Positions 1 to 8,876 of a DNA stretch of 64,000 bases are shown here, in pieces. The notes under the pieces were generated by a model. The model ran no database searches. It was given only the letters and a program-made list of their open reading frames with translations, and was not told where the DNA came from. Numbering within the stretch: the stretch's first letter is position 1; each line of letters begins with the position of its first letter. This DNA comes from Cedecea neteri (GTDB lineage Bacteria > Pseudomonadota > Gammaproteobacteria > Enterobacterales > Enterobacteriaceae). The stretch spans positions 1,240,001 through 1,304,000 of the forward strand of contig NZ_CP009451.1 in assembly GCF_000757825.1 (NCBI RefSeq), read 5' to 3'. The position numbers and the translations under genes are program-made.

Positions 1-145
1 GAGGGGCTAACGTTTGCAGCCAGATATCCAGCCCGTCGTGCACGTTTTCAGAAGGGGGCAACGCCGCTGCCGACCGTGGCATATTCAAGTCGATATCGAC
101 AGGTATATGCTTTATCTCCCAATGATTCGAACTGTTTTCTTTCAT
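1..145 (-). CDS. 5' end of a gene cut by the window edge, candidate HrpS-type regulator
   Basis: Reading leftwards from an ATG at 145, the frame stays open for 48 residues to the window edge. A GGGGGA ribosome site lies just before the ATG. The visible N-terminus ends with GLDIWLQTLAP. In short HrpS-type enhancer-binding proteins a segment of this kind directly precedes the AAA+ Walker A domain, because these proteins lack a receiver domain. The assignment to HrpS (activator of sigma-54-dependent hrpL) is an inference from this short stretch, from the T3S genes alongside, and from the RcsAB/HrpY-like box about 200 bp upstream. The catalytic domain is outside the window, so the family cannot be proved here. 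There is no stop or frameshift in the visible part. Confidence 0.5.
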   Translation of the reverse strand, partial: MKENSSNHWEIKHIPVDIDLNMPRSAAALPPSENVHDGLDIWLQTLAP

Positions 146-949
146 AAATCCCCCGCTGCCTGGCTTATTCAAGGTCTGGCGTATGAGTCCCACTTATGAA
201 CCATAAACGTGAACCATAAAATGATTGCTGCCTGCTGCCGTGAGTCACCTGGGCAGCCCGCTGAATTAATGAGTTTTGTTTATGAGAAGCAGCGATAACC
301 TATCACCGAGTCGAAGATTCACAATCAGGCAAAATTTTAGCGGCCTGTAGGAATATCCCTACACTGGAATACGGAATTAACTGTTCCGATGTCTGGATGG
401 CAGGCTATTTTTTGCGTCACATAATTATCGGGAGGCAATGCTTACTGAGGTTAATTCCGTGAGCCACGCTGAAAAAAAATGTGGATTTTACAAGGTGTAT
501 CCAAATGTATTAAAAAGAATCAAAAGTTATCAGATAAAATTTAACTCAATGATTTTTATGTATAAATTTATTAAAAACAGAAAAAACATTGTTTATTACT
601 CACCGGCAGAGGAAAAAATGAAGTTTTTTCTGACAGGTGCAAATTGTGAGACGGATCCTCCGACAGGATTTCCTCACAATCGGCCAGAGCAATAATATAT
701 ATTTACTATTATTTACAATAAGAACCCACAACAGACACACCTATTTCTTTTTGAAATATATTTCACTTTTAGTATTTATGTTTAATTGGGAACATTCCTG
801 GTCGTATTTGCTGCCATTAATCACGCCAATTTGGCCTGTCAAAGAAATAAACTGCTTTGTAACTAAAAAAAGCAACCGCCTCTTATCGAAGAAACGGCCG
901 CTAAATTAGGCCTTTTTGTAAAGAAGAGAGCAAAAATAAACGCCCGCTA
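146..949. other. AT-rich spacer without a convincing gene
   Basis: About 800 bp between the left-edge gene and the harpin gene. Positions 430-900 are clearly AT-richer than the rest of the window, which fits horizontally acquired DNA. The one open frame of note (438-695, plus strand, 85 codons) has a GGGAGG only 2 nt before its ATG and no recognisable domain, so it is not called as a gene. The RcsAB-like box at 348-361 is the only regulatory signal I can support. Confidence 0.6.
348..361. promoter_or_regulatory. RcsAB-box-like palindrome upstream of the candidate hrpS
   Basis: TAGGAATATCCCTA matches 12 of 14 positions of the RcsAB box TAAGAATATTCCTA. It lies about 200 bp upstream of the candidate hrpS start. 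RcsB and the Hrp response regulator HrpY are both FixJ/NarL-type DNA-binding proteins, and hrpS is a known target of such regulators in plant-pathogenic enterics. That this box acts on the left-edge gene is inference. Confidence 0.45.
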
Positions 950-956
950 TCAGGCG
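932..956 (-). terminator. Terminator of the harpin-transglycosylase gene
   Basis: On the minus strand, CGCC pairs with GGCG around a short loop that contains the stop codon, and a T-rich run follows. The hairpin overlaps the end of the coding region. Confidence 0.55.
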
Positions 957-1975
957 AATTTCGCCATGTGGCTGTTCACTTCATTCACGTAATTCGGATC
1001 GCCCAACGAGACGCTGGACAGGTTGTGCAGATTCACCTGATCGTCGCCGGAGTTATAGGCGCGCAGGGCGGCATCATAGCTGCCAAATTTCTCTTTGCCT
1101 TCTTTAAGCATCAGCGCCGAACACATGATCTGGTTGGCCGGCGAGTTCATGTCACTGCCCAGCTTATCCGGATATTTGCTCTGCATCGCACGGTAGGTGT
1201 CCGGGTTGATCTGGTTCATGCCGCTGTCGGTTAGCCCGTTGCCAGGGTTGGTCGACTTCGCGTTCACATCCCCGCCCGACTCCTGCATGGTCAGCGCGGC
1301 CAGCAGCTTGGCCGGGACGCCGGTTTCAGCGGAGGCTTTTTCATATTCTCCGCCAAACTGGGAGACGATTTTTTGCAGCGTAGGATCGCTGGTTTTCAGG
1401 CTGGTATCACCCGGAGGCAGGCTATCCGCAGACGGCCCGGACGCACCAGATGGCCCGCCAGAAGGTGCTGCTGCGAGGTTGTTCAGCGGGCGGCCGGCAT
1501 CTCCGGCTCCATCGCTACCGCTGCTGCCCATGCCAGAACCTGAGCCTGAGCCGGAACCAATACCGCTCGTCGGTGAAGAGGAGTCGTCGTCGCCCTTATT
1601 TTGCCCGCTATTCATGTGGAAGAGCTGCATCAACTCTTTCAGGAACTGCTGCAGCATCTGCTGAAGCTCCTGCATCATGCCGTCGGCGGAACCGCTGCCG
1701 TCGCTTTGCGAAGCGTTAGCCGGGCTGCTGGCCGGGCTGTTATTGCCCGTTGGCGAAGCGCCAAAGTTGATCGCCGACGGCTTATCGGCCGCACCCGTGT
1801 TGGCAAAGTTCAGCGCCAGCGGAATCGCCAGCGTGTTCCCGCCGTTATTCAGCAGCAGTTTGGCGGTAATGTTGCTCCCGCCGTTTTGTGAGTCAGGTGA
1901 CGCCCCGTCCAGGCCTGGAAAATGGTTTTCCGGCAAAAGAGGTGAGAACCCGCCCGGTCCTGATGATATCTGCAT
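950..1975 (-). CDS. Harpin-like T3S protein with C-terminal lytic transglycosylase domain
   Basis: A 341-residue protein. Residues 1-190 are low-complexity, rich in Gly, Ser, Asn and Gln, with a stretch of alternating GS, and nearly free of cysteine, as in harpins. Residues of about 200-341 form a soluble-lytic-transglycosylase fold, with the catalytic Glu in TMQESGG (E232), then a GLTDSGMNQIN motif and RAYNSG. The architecture resembles HopP1-type helper proteins of Pseudomonas syringae, which are thought to open the peptidoglycan and assist translocation. I chose the ATG at 1975 over the GTG at 1984 because AGGGGAG lies 8 nt upstream of it. An hrp box at 2072-2099 indicates HrpL control. 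It is transcribed divergently from the second transglycosylase gene. The match to harpins is by composition and domain order, not by alignment. Confidence 0.8.
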   Translation of the reverse strand: MQISSGPGGFSPLLPENHFPGLDGASPDSQNGGSNITAKLLLNNGGNTLAIPLALNFANTGAADKPSAINFGASPTGNNSPASSPANASQSDGSGSADGMMQELQQMLQQFLKELMQLFHMNSGQNKGDDDSSSPTSGIGSGSGSGSGMGSSGSDGAGDAGRPLNNLAAAPSGGPSGASGPSADSLPPGDTSLKTSDPTLQKIVSQFGGEYEKASAETGVPAKLLAALTMQESGGDVNAKSTNPGNGLTDSGMNQINPDTYRAMQSKYPDKLGSDMNSPANQIMCSALMLKEGKEKFGSYDAALRAYNSGDDQVNLHNLSSVSLGDPNYVNEVNSHMAKFA

Positions 1976-2071
1976 ACAACACACTCCCCTAAGTGATACC
2001 CAGTAGCAATCACCGGCCGCCGCCTAACCTTGCAATGACGCCCGGTTTTGCCCGCGTCCGGCATGTTCAAC

Positions 2072-2099
2072 TGAGTGAGAAGCGGAGTTAAAGAGTTCC
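2072..2099 (-). promoter_or_regulatory. hrp box (HrpL promoter) of the harpin-transglycosylase gene
   Basis: On the minus strand GGAACT is followed by 15 bp and TCACTCA. The HrpL consensus is GGAACC, 15-16 bp, CCACNNA. It lies about 100 bp upstream of the start codon. Confidence 0.75.
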
Positions 2100-2116
2100 T
2101 TATGTGGCAAAAAATG

Positions 2117-2144
2117 GGAACCTGGGCACGCTTTTCGCCACACA
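2117..2144 (+). promoter_or_regulatory. hrp box (HrpL promoter) of the IagB-type transglycosylase gene
   Basis: GGAACC, 15 bp, CCACACA is a perfect HrpL-type promoter. It is 31 bp upstream of the ATG at 2175 and back-to-back with the box at 2072-2099, so both divergent genes should respond to HrpL. Confidence 0.85.
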
Positions 2145-2174
2145 TTGCCAGTGAAAATCAAAAGAGACGCATCT

Positions 2175-2675
2175 ATGCAGACTACATCGTGGCGATGGGG
2201 CCTTTTGCTGCTTAGCCTTCCTGCCGTGGCGCAGGCCGAGTGTTTTACCCGCGTCGGGCACGCCTTCGGGATTTCCCCCGCCTTGCTGGAGGCCATCGCC
2301 TGGAAAGAGTCGAAATTTACCCTTTCTTCGGTGAACGCCGCCAACTCGAACCACACCGAAGACGTGTGCATGATGCAGGTGAACAGCGTGCATTTTGGGC
2401 GGCTTAAGCAGTTGGGCGTTACGCGTGAAAACCTGCTGCACGACCCGTGCACCTGCATCGCCACCGGCGCATGGGTTTTGCACGGGCTGTTCCGCCAGTA
2501 CGGCCGCTCGTGGAATACCGTCGGCATGTACAACACCGGCCCGTCGGAAAAGCGCCAACAGCTTCGAAGCCGCTATGCTGATGACGTTCAGCGGATTTAT
2601 AAGGTGCTGCAAAAGCAGCAGCCCGCGCGGCGTGAAGAGGATATGTTTGTCAGCAACGAAACGCTCCACCAATAA
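2175..2675 (+). CDS. T3S-associated lytic transglycosylase, IagB/HpaH type
   Basis: A 166-residue secreted muramidase-like protein. Residues 1-21 form a signal peptide (hydrophobic LLLL core, AQA cleavage site). The SLT domain has its catalytic Glu in AWKESKF (E45), followed by NHTEDVCMMQVN and YNTGPSE. Such enzymes locally cleave peptidoglycan so that the T3S apparatus can cross the periplasm. I chose the ATG at 2175 because AAAGAGA lies 8 nt before it and a signal peptide starts there; the upstream TTG at 2145 lies right behind the hrp box. It is followed by a bidirectional terminator shared with dspF. Confidence 0.85.
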   Translation: MQTTSWRWGLLLLSLPAVAQAECFTRVGHAFGISPALLEAIAWKESKFTLSSVNAANSNHTEDVCMMQVNSVHFGRLKQLGVTRENLLHDPCTCIATGAWVLHGLFRQYGRSWNTVGMYNTGPSEKRQQLRSRYADDVQRIYKVLQKQQPARREEDMFVSNETLHQ

Positions 2676-2676
2676 T

Positions 2677-2703
2677 AAAGCCGGGAAATTTCCCGGCTTT
2701 TTC
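2677..2703. terminator. Bidirectional terminator between the transglycosylase gene and dspF
   Basis: AAAGCCGGGAAA pairs perfectly with TTTCCCGGCTTT, followed by further T residues. It lies between two convergent genes. Confidence 0.85.
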
Positions 2704-2716
2704 CTTGCCACAAATA

Positions 2717-3142
2717 TTAACGCGCAGCGGCAGCCTCCAGTAGAGACGGCAGTTCGGTCAGAAACTCTCTGACCTCGCCGCTCTGGCCGATGAAGGCGCT
2801 TAACCAGCGCGCAAACTGCTCCGCGTCCAGGGCAGACATCTCGCACTGGGTGCACAGACGAATTGCATTTTCCCCGTCAAGCGCCAGCCAGCAGCCGCGC
2901 ATCGCGTTCATTTCAAAGTTCATCGCCAGCAGATTCGGCAGCAGCGCAGCGTCCTGCCCGGTTAGCTGTCCGACCCGGCAATGCAGCACAACCGAGCTGC
3001 TCTCCGGCGGCAGTTCAATCACCGCGGCCTCTTGCTGTTGGGCATTCGTCAGCTGGCAGATGCCCTCCTCCAGGCGCAGCGAGATCTTCTGCTGTCGTCC
3101 CCAGGCATCAAGCCACTGTTGAAGCTGTTGTTGCATCGTCAT
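2717..3142 (-). CDS. dspF: DspF, T3S chaperone of DspE
   Basis: A 141-residue acidic protein of CesT/AvrF size and composition, with no signal peptide or membrane segment. It lies immediately downstream of dspE: only 4 nt separate the dspE stop from its ATG, and its ribosome site AAGGAGG is inside the last dspE codons, so translation is probably coupled. Chaperones of this class bind the N-terminal region of DspE/AvrE, keep it competent for export and protect it from degradation. The family call rests on length, composition and the invariant position next to dspE. Confidence 0.88.
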   Translation of the reverse strand: MTMQQQLQQWLDAWGRQQKISLRLEEGICQLTNAQQQEAAVIELPPESSSVVLHCRVGQLTGQDAALLPNLLAMNFEMNAMRGCWLALDGENAIRLCTQCEMSALDAEQFARWLSAFIGQSGEVREFLTELPSLLEAAAAR

Positions 3143-3146
3143 TCCC

Positions 3147-6100
3147 TTATCCTCCTTTCACCATAAAGCCGGCATCGGCGGCGTCTTTCAGCGCCGACTT
3201 CACCTCTTTTTCTGCCTGAGCCACGCCGCCGTCTACCGTGTAGCTGAGCGGCGCGCTGTCGTCGTCCCCGTAGCTGAAGTTGATCGTGCCCAGGTTTTCA
3301 TTCATCGACAGCGACACGCCGTTAGAGCCGCCGAGTAAAAAGGACGGCGTTGAGAACCCGTCGGATTTACTCTGCGTCTTGGTAAAGGCGATGGATTTCA
3401 GGCGCAGCTTGTCGCGGTCTTTTAGCAGGTCAACGATCGAGTCCTGAGTGACCGAGTGGTTTGCCCATTGGTCGGCCAGTTTTTCTCGCGGTTTGGTTTT
3501 CAGTTCGAGGGAGACCACCGCCTGCGAGCTGCTGTTATCCTGCAACCCGCGCAGCAGCGCTTTCAGCCGATAGTCTTCGCCCATCATCTGGGTAATACGG
3601 TCGGCGTTGCTCGGCGAAAATTCCCCTTCCATAAAGTGGCGCACAAAGTGGAACAGTCCGTTGCTGTCGATGCGCGAAAGGTTCTTGTAGGTGGACTGGT
3701 ACTCCGCCTTATTCACCAGCTGTTGCTGATTCAGCATGGCATTTTGCTGACGCACGGTCTGCTGCAGCGACTGTAGCGCAGCCTGCGGGCCGTTGCCCGT
3801 CAGCTCGTGATGTCGCGACGGCGGAATAAAGCGCGCAAAGTGGCTTTCCAGCTTGCCCAGCCGTTCAGCCGCTGACATTGGCAGACGCGGAGCATCTTGC
3901 GCAGGGGTGAGCTCGCTCAGCAATTTGCGGCTGGCAAGATCGGTGAATTCGCCGCGCAGCCCGTCAATCAACGCATCAACCTCGGCATTGCCCGGCTCCG
4001 GCTGGGTCGTCTGCACGGAAAGGGAGTCAGCCTGCTGCTGGCGTTTGGTTAGCTGCGCCAGCGTATCCAGCAGCGGACGGCGCGCCTTTGCGTTATCAAC
4101 CGGCGGATACCAGCGGGTGAAATGGGCGTCCAGCTGGCTCAGCTTATCGGCAACGGAAACCGGCAGCTCGCCTTCTTTTGGCTCCTCTTTCAGCCTGGCC
4201 AGCAGCTGCGTGGAGGCGCTGTCGGTAAACTGTTTGCCCAGCGTGGTCATCAGCTTTTCCAGGTGAACCCCCTCCACCGGCTGGGCATTTTTTAAGTCAA
4301 CGGTGAGGCTGTGCGTCGTCCGGTTGTTGATCGACAGCTGCACGCTGGCCCCGACGCCAACGCCGACCGAGAAGGGATCTTTGTGCTTCGGCTGAATCGT
4401 GGTGCTGACCGGAATCGCAATGTTGGCCCCGGCGTTCATCTGGTTAAACGCCCTTAAACGATGGTCGCTGTGGCTGACGCCCTGCCCTTCAGCATTGCGG
4501 GACTCCGTGCGCTCGCGACTGCCCGCCAGCAGGTTGGTATTGGCATACACGCCGCCGCCCAGACGTGCGCTGGTGGGGAAGTCTTTCTCGTGGCTGTCGG
4601 TAAACGGGAAGCCCACGCTCGCCAGCGCCGCGGCGTTAATGTCCACGCTGAAGCTCTGGGTCGCCCCGCTTTTCACGCTATGGTTTGCGCCACGGTTCAA
4701 GAACTCCAGCGGATCCAGCGTGCCGCTGCTCAGCTGCTCGATAAAGCCGGGGATCTCGTGCTCTGCCAGTTCAAACGAGACGCCGTGCTGGGACTGAAGC
4801 TGCCCGCCCAGCGTGACGCCGCCGCCAAGACGCACGCCCTGCGACAGCGGATGTTTGTGGTCACCGTCGAGGTACGTTTTATGGGTTTTGTTGTAGTCGG
4901 TCAGCACGTTGTAGCCCACGCCGACGATGCCGGTGGCCGACACGGCACCTGTTCGCCCGAAGCTGACGTTGATCCCCGTATCACCACGGGAAAAGCTCAT
5001 CGTGTAGCCTCGGTCGGCCCCCACTTTGCCGCCCACGCCCGCCACAACCTGAGTGCCCGGCGCCACCGTCGCGGTCGCCGAAGCCCCATAGGTGCGGCTA
5101 AAGGCGAGGTTTTCGCCGCTTTCCAGCGACAGCACGGTCGACACCATTTTGCCCTGCATTTCGCGCTGGCTTTCAGCCTGCATCACGGTTTTGGTGTTGA
5201 TGTTGACGCCGTGGTTTTCCTTGCTGAACGCTTTGGTCATCGCCTTGATAGCGTCGTAGTTGGCCTCGAGCGCTTTATGGTTGCCGAAGCCCTGGGTGGT
5301 GACGGTTTTAATCACGTTCCCGCCCCAGTCGCTGTCCCGCAGGCGGGCCACGCTGGCGGCAATCTCCGTCATTTTGGCCGAACGTTCTGGCTCGCTTAGC
5401 AGCGACGCCTGCTGCAGCTCATCGACAGAATCATGCAGAGATTTCAGCGTCAGCACGTCCAGCATCACCCTGGATTTCACCAGCCCGATGTCATCGTGGA
5501 TATCGCGCTGGCGCCCCATCGGGACCTGTTCCTTCTGGTGGTTAAGCGTGATTTGCCGCGCCTCCAGCCCGGCAATAATCGCCCCTGCGTGGTTGCTTTT
5601 ATCGGCGGGATAGCGCCGAAGCAGCTCGTTAAGCTGCCCGGTGAGGTTATCCTGCCGGCTGCTCGACGGGTTCAGCGTGCCGCTGTGGCTATGGTTCAGG
5701 CCAAAGCGCGAAGGCGTAGATGCCTGCCGACGCTCATCGCGCATGCCATAATGCTGGCCGATCTGCTCACAATAATGAGTGCTGCTGTCGGAAAGCTGGC
5801 GCGCAAAGCTGCTCATCTCTTCCAGCAGCGCCTTTTCCTGCGGCTGCCACTGGCGCCCCGCTTCACCGCCCATGATCTCGAGCCTCTGGCTTAGGCCAGG
5901 GCGCGGGGCGATCCTTGCCGGCTGCTGCGCAAGCGCCTTCAGCCGCTGGGTCAGGTCTCCCTGCTGTTGGTAAACGTCCTTCAGCCCTTCACGCCCGGCG
6001 TAGCGATGCTGAATAGAGTAGGCGGCGGTTTTTACCGGCCGCGGCCACTCAAGCGACGGGCGGAAAGCAAAGGTGCTCAGGCGAGTGCGGAACGAGGTGC

Positions 6101-8588
6101 GAACCTGTTTGCCGTCCTGCCCGGTCTGGCCGAGGAAGTTAACCTCGCGCTTGAAAGTGATGCCGGTGCCCGGTAAACGCCAGTCTTTTGACGCTTTGGT
6201 CAGCCGCTCGTAGTTCTGGCGCGCCACGTTCGGCTCTTCCATTGGCGCGGTGGCCGGCTCGCCTTTTTCCCAGGCTCCGGCCTTGAAGAGAAACGTATTG
6301 CGCTGCTTGTCCAGCGCGCTAACTTGCCCTTTGGCAGAGGTTTGCAGCGCACTGAGTTCGGGCTGGCTACCGTCTTCGTTGGCGGGTAAAACGGCCTTTG
6401 CCAGCTCGTCGGCTTTGCCGCTGTTCCAGTTTTTTTCCGGCAGGCTGAACAGCCCGCCTTCTTTGCTTAGCAGCCAAAGCTGTTTGTCTTCCCCGAGGGC
6501 AAGATCGCTGATTTTGGACGCCTCTTCTTTCCCCGCGCTGCCGGGCACCAGCTTCTCGATCTGCTCCCGAAGTGCCGCCTGGCTCAAGGTCTGGGTAGCG
6601 TTCTGATTACGGCGGGTCGTGGTGTCGATGTGGTGGAAACCGATATCCCCTTTTTCGTTCACCGCCAGATAGCGGCGGCTATCGATCACCGTAAACGCCT
6701 GCGCCTTCCCGGCTTTGTCCAGCCCGGCGGTCGCCAGATCGGCGCTAACGCTTTTGGTCACCTGCGGCAAGGCAAAAACGTTGCTGCCGTGATCAACTTT
6801 GTTGCTGCTTAGGTTCACCTTGAGGCGCTTTAGCTCGCCGTCTTTCATCAGCCACGGCTGGCCGTCCAGGCCGCACTGAAGCTTATCGGCCTTTTCGTCC
6901 GAGGCGGCCCACAGCCCGGTGGTTTCATTGAAGTAATGCACCTTGCCGTCGTGCAGAGCCAGCTTGCCGAGCCGCCCAAGATCCACCACGTCGTGGGCGG
7001 CTGGCGTGACCTGCGGCAGGCCTTTCTGGTAGTCCAGCACCATGCTGTCGGTGAGATTCCAGCTGCTTTGCGGCTTAAGGTCGCCGCCGTGCCAGTGGAA
7101 GGTAATGGCGTGTTTCTGGTCGTATTTATCCTTGACGATCAGGTGCAGGCGGTCGGTTTCATCGGCCAGCATATCTTCGACGCGCGCCTCATCGCCGACG
7201 GTCGCGGTGACGTATTGCGTAATGTTATCCAGCAGCGGTTTATGCCTTGCTTCACCAAAACTTAACGCCGTGCTCTGCTCGTTAGGTTTGTCACCGCAAT
7301 GCAGGCGACCGTTATTGTCCAACGCGAACAGCAGCGGGCCATGCAGCGCGGTTTTTTTCAGCGTCATGTTCTCAGGCAGCGTCAGCGTTTTGGGCTGAGG
7401 GTCGGCCGCCGCCAGGTTGGCTACCCAGGCAACCTGCGGCTTCTTCTCATCGTCGCTCATCAGCACCAAAGCGTCGCGCTTCGGACCTATCGCGTAGTGA
7501 TCGATTTTGTTCTCGAAATTGACCTTGATAGTCTCGCCGACGGCGCTGCCGAGCTGTTTGTCGTCGTTCACTCGCCACAGCATGCCGTCGCTCTGGCGCG
7601 ACAGGGAAGAAAGCTTATCGTCTTCGCCGGAGAGCGATTGCCAGGCGTTGGCGGCGCTGTCAAAGCTGTAGAGTTTTTTGTCATGCAGCCGGTAGCGCGT
7701 GCCGTCGCCGTCGGTCACGCTGTCCGTCAGACGGTCACGCACGCCGGTTTCCGGCAGGCGCACTTTTTCGCCGCCAATATCGACGGTCTGGCGGTCATGC
7801 CAGGAGAGATGCTGCCCTGCAGGCTCCAGGCTTTGGCGACGCATAAATCCCCGGTGGGGCTGCTGCACTTCCTGCCATTCCACCTTCTGCTGGCTGTGGC
7901 TGATAGCAATAAAAGCGCCGGGCTGGCTGCGCAGCGTCATCAGCCGCCCTTCTTTATCCAGCAACACATGCTGATGGCCGTCATCGCTGGCGAGGTGGTT
8001 TTGGTAACGCAGGCGATCGTGGCCGATGGTTTTTTCCATCAAGGCCTGCAGCGGCGCGGACGTCGACGGGGTATCAATCTCCAGACGCCCCTTTTTATCG
8101 AGCGAGAGCCGGGTTTCCAGCAGCATGTTTTTTTCCGGCTCAATCTCCGGCGCCAGCTCGGCAAACTGGCTGCCTGGCGTCCCCACTTCATTGCTGGGGA
8201 TCGCGTTCAGGTCGGAAATATCAGGCTGGCTATAAACGCTCGCGGAGCTGGCGCTGGGTTGGCTATAAAGGCTTGGGCTGCTGGCCCGTGAAGCATTTTC
8301 AGTGACGGGAATCGCCGTGGGCGTAACTTCTTGCCGACCGCGATGCCGCCCTATAAAGCGGCTAAACATCCCTTTTTGCGACGTTTGCGCCGTCTCGGTT
8401 CCCTGTTTCAACCCGGCGGGCGCGGGCGTAGCGGCCTGCGTGTGTAATGACCCGGACGCGGTTTGCGTGGGCGGGGCCTTGCCCTGTTTCATCGCCGAGG
8501 GCGGCGAGCGATCCTGCTGTAGATGAGCAATTTCCCGATCGCGGATTGCGCGTCCGGGCTTGATAAAAGCCGATATTCCCAGTCCCAT
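3147..8588 (-). CDS. dspE: DspE, AvrE-family T3S effector
   Basis: A very large effector of 1813 residues, typical of the DspA/E-AvrE family. The N-terminal 200 residues are Ser/Pro/Gln-rich and disordered-looking, as expected for the secretion and chaperone-binding region. Residues of about 200-780 carry repeated short segments (such as LDKKGRL, LDNNGRLH, KDGELKRL), consistent with beta-propeller-like repeats. Two WxxxE motifs, WEKGE at 773 and WQPQE at 914, match the family pattern. A Gly-rich segment around 1210-1300 is followed by a long C-terminal part ending in GFMVKGG. AvrE-family effectors enter plant cells, and published structural work describes them as water/solute channels causing apoplastic water-soaking. 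It is preceded by an hrp box and followed by dspF. The reading frame is intact. Confidence 0.93.
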   Translation of the reverse strand: MGLGISAFIKPGRAIRDREIAHLQQDRSPPSAMKQGKAPPTQTASGSLHTQAATPAPAGLKQGTETAQTSQKGMFSRFIGRHRGRQEVTPTAIPVTENASRASSPSLYSQPSASSASVYSQPDISDLNAIPSNEVGTPGSQFAELAPEIEPEKNMLLETRLSLDKKGRLEIDTPSTSAPLQALMEKTIGHDRLRYQNHLASDDGHQHVLLDKEGRLMTLRSQPGAFIAISHSQQKVEWQEVQQPHRGFMRRQSLEPAGQHLSWHDRQTVDIGGEKVRLPETGVRDRLTDSVTDGDGTRYRLHDKKLYSFDSAANAWQSLSGEDDKLSSLSRQSDGMLWRVNDDKQLGSAVGETIKVNFENKIDHYAIGPKRDALVLMSDDEKKPQVAWVANLAAADPQPKTLTLPENMTLKKTALHGPLLFALDNNGRLHCGDKPNEQSTALSFGEARHKPLLDNITQYVTATVGDEARVEDMLADETDRLHLIVKDKYDQKHAITFHWHGGDLKPQSSWNLTDSMVLDYQKGLPQVTPAAHDVVDLGRLGKLALHDGKVHYFNETTGLWAASDEKADKLQCGLDGQPWLMKDGELKRLKVNLSSNKVDHGSNVFALPQVTKSVSADLATAGLDKAGKAQAFTVIDSRRYLAVNEKGDIGFHHIDTTTRRNQNATQTLSQAALREQIEKLVPGSAGKEEASKISDLALGEDKQLWLLSKEGGLFSLPEKNWNSGKADELAKAVLPANEDGSQPELSALQTSAKGQVSALDKQRNTFLFKAGAWEKGEPATAPMEEPNVARQNYERLTKASKDWRLPGTGITFKREVNFLGQTGQDGKQVRTSFRTRLSTFAFRPSLEWPRPVKTAAYSIQHRYAGREGLKDVYQQQGDLTQRLKALAQQPARIAPRPGLSQRLEIMGGEAGRQWQPQEKALLEEMSSFARQLSDSSTHYCEQIGQHYGMRDERRQASTPSRFGLNHSHSGTLNPSSSRQDNLTGQLNELLRRYPADKSNHAGAIIAGLEARQITLNHQKEQVPMGRQRDIHDDIGLVKSRVMLDVLTLKSLHDSVDELQQASLLSEPERSAKMTEIAASVARLRDSDWGGNVIKTVTTQGFGNHKALEANYDAIKAMTKAFSKENHGVNINTKTVMQAESQREMQGKMVSTVLSLESGENLAFSRTYGASATATVAPGTQVVAGVGGKVGADRGYTMSFSRGDTGINVSFGRTGAVSATGIVGVGYNVLTDYNKTHKTYLDGDHKHPLSQGVRLGGGVTLGGQLQSQHGVSFELAEHEIPGFIEQLSSGTLDPLEFLNRGANHSVKSGATQSFSVDINAAALASVGFPFTDSHEKDFPTSARLGGGVYANTNLLAGSRERTESRNAEGQGVSHSDHRLRAFNQMNAGANIAIPVSTTIQPKHKDPFSVGVGVGASVQLSINNRTTHSLTVDLKNAQPVEGVHLEKLMTTLGKQFTDSASTQLLARLKEEPKEGELPVSVADKLSQLDAHFTRWYPPVDNAKARRPLLDTLAQLTKRQQQADSLSVQTTQPEPGNAEVDALIDGLRGEFTDLASRKLLSELTPAQDAPRLPMSAAERLGKLESHFARFIPPSRHHELTGNGPQAALQSLQQTVRQQNAMLNQQQLVNKAEYQSTYKNLSRIDSNGLFHFVRHFMEGEFSPSNADRITQMMGEDYRLKALLRGLQDNSSSQAVVSLELKTKPREKLADQWANHSVTQDSIVDLLKDRDKLRLKSIAFTKTQSKSDGFSTPSFLLGGSNGVSLSMNENLGTINFSYGDDDSAPLSYTVDGGVAQAEKEVKSALKDAADAGFMVKGG

Positions 8589-8627
8589 TCTGTTACCCCT
8601 TAACAGTCAAACAAGATCTCCGCTTAG

Positions 8628-8655
8628 TAGGTGATGAGAAATCGGTTCCGGTTCC
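8628..8655 (-). promoter_or_regulatory. hrp box (HrpL promoter) of dspE-dspF
   Basis: On the minus strand GGAACC, 15 bp, TCACCTA, about 40 bp before the dspE ATG. A second GGAACC follows directly after the first; only the first has the correct spacing. Confidence 0.8.
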
Positions 8656-8876
8656 AGGCTAAATTTCTCCTAACCGCGTGTAAAACCTGAATAAACCAGC
8701 CACAGCAAGGCCTGCGGCGGCGTTTAAACTTAAAATAAAATCAGAAAAAACCGATAGCCGGGGCATTTTACGGCCAGAGAAAAAGCGGAAATATCGCCGG
8801 GGATTGACCCATGACAAGGTCGCCGAAAGGCCTCGCTCTCTATAATCGGCCTTCTTCCGCACAGGGGTAAATAACC

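Noticed and set aside
395..416. Possible sigma-54 promoter (GG and GC elements near TGGCAG and TTTTGC)
   Set aside because: The GG-to-GC spacing is 9 or 13 bp instead of the required 10.
438..695. 85-codon open frame in the AT-rich spacer
   Set aside because: The ribosome site is too close to the ATG, there is no recognisable domain, and the composition is what AT-rich noncoding DNA would give.
4461..5399. Long open frame antisense to dspE (also 7299-8291)
   Set aside because: Opposite-strand frames of this kind arise from GC-rich codon bias; no ribosome site and dspE is the clear coding strand.
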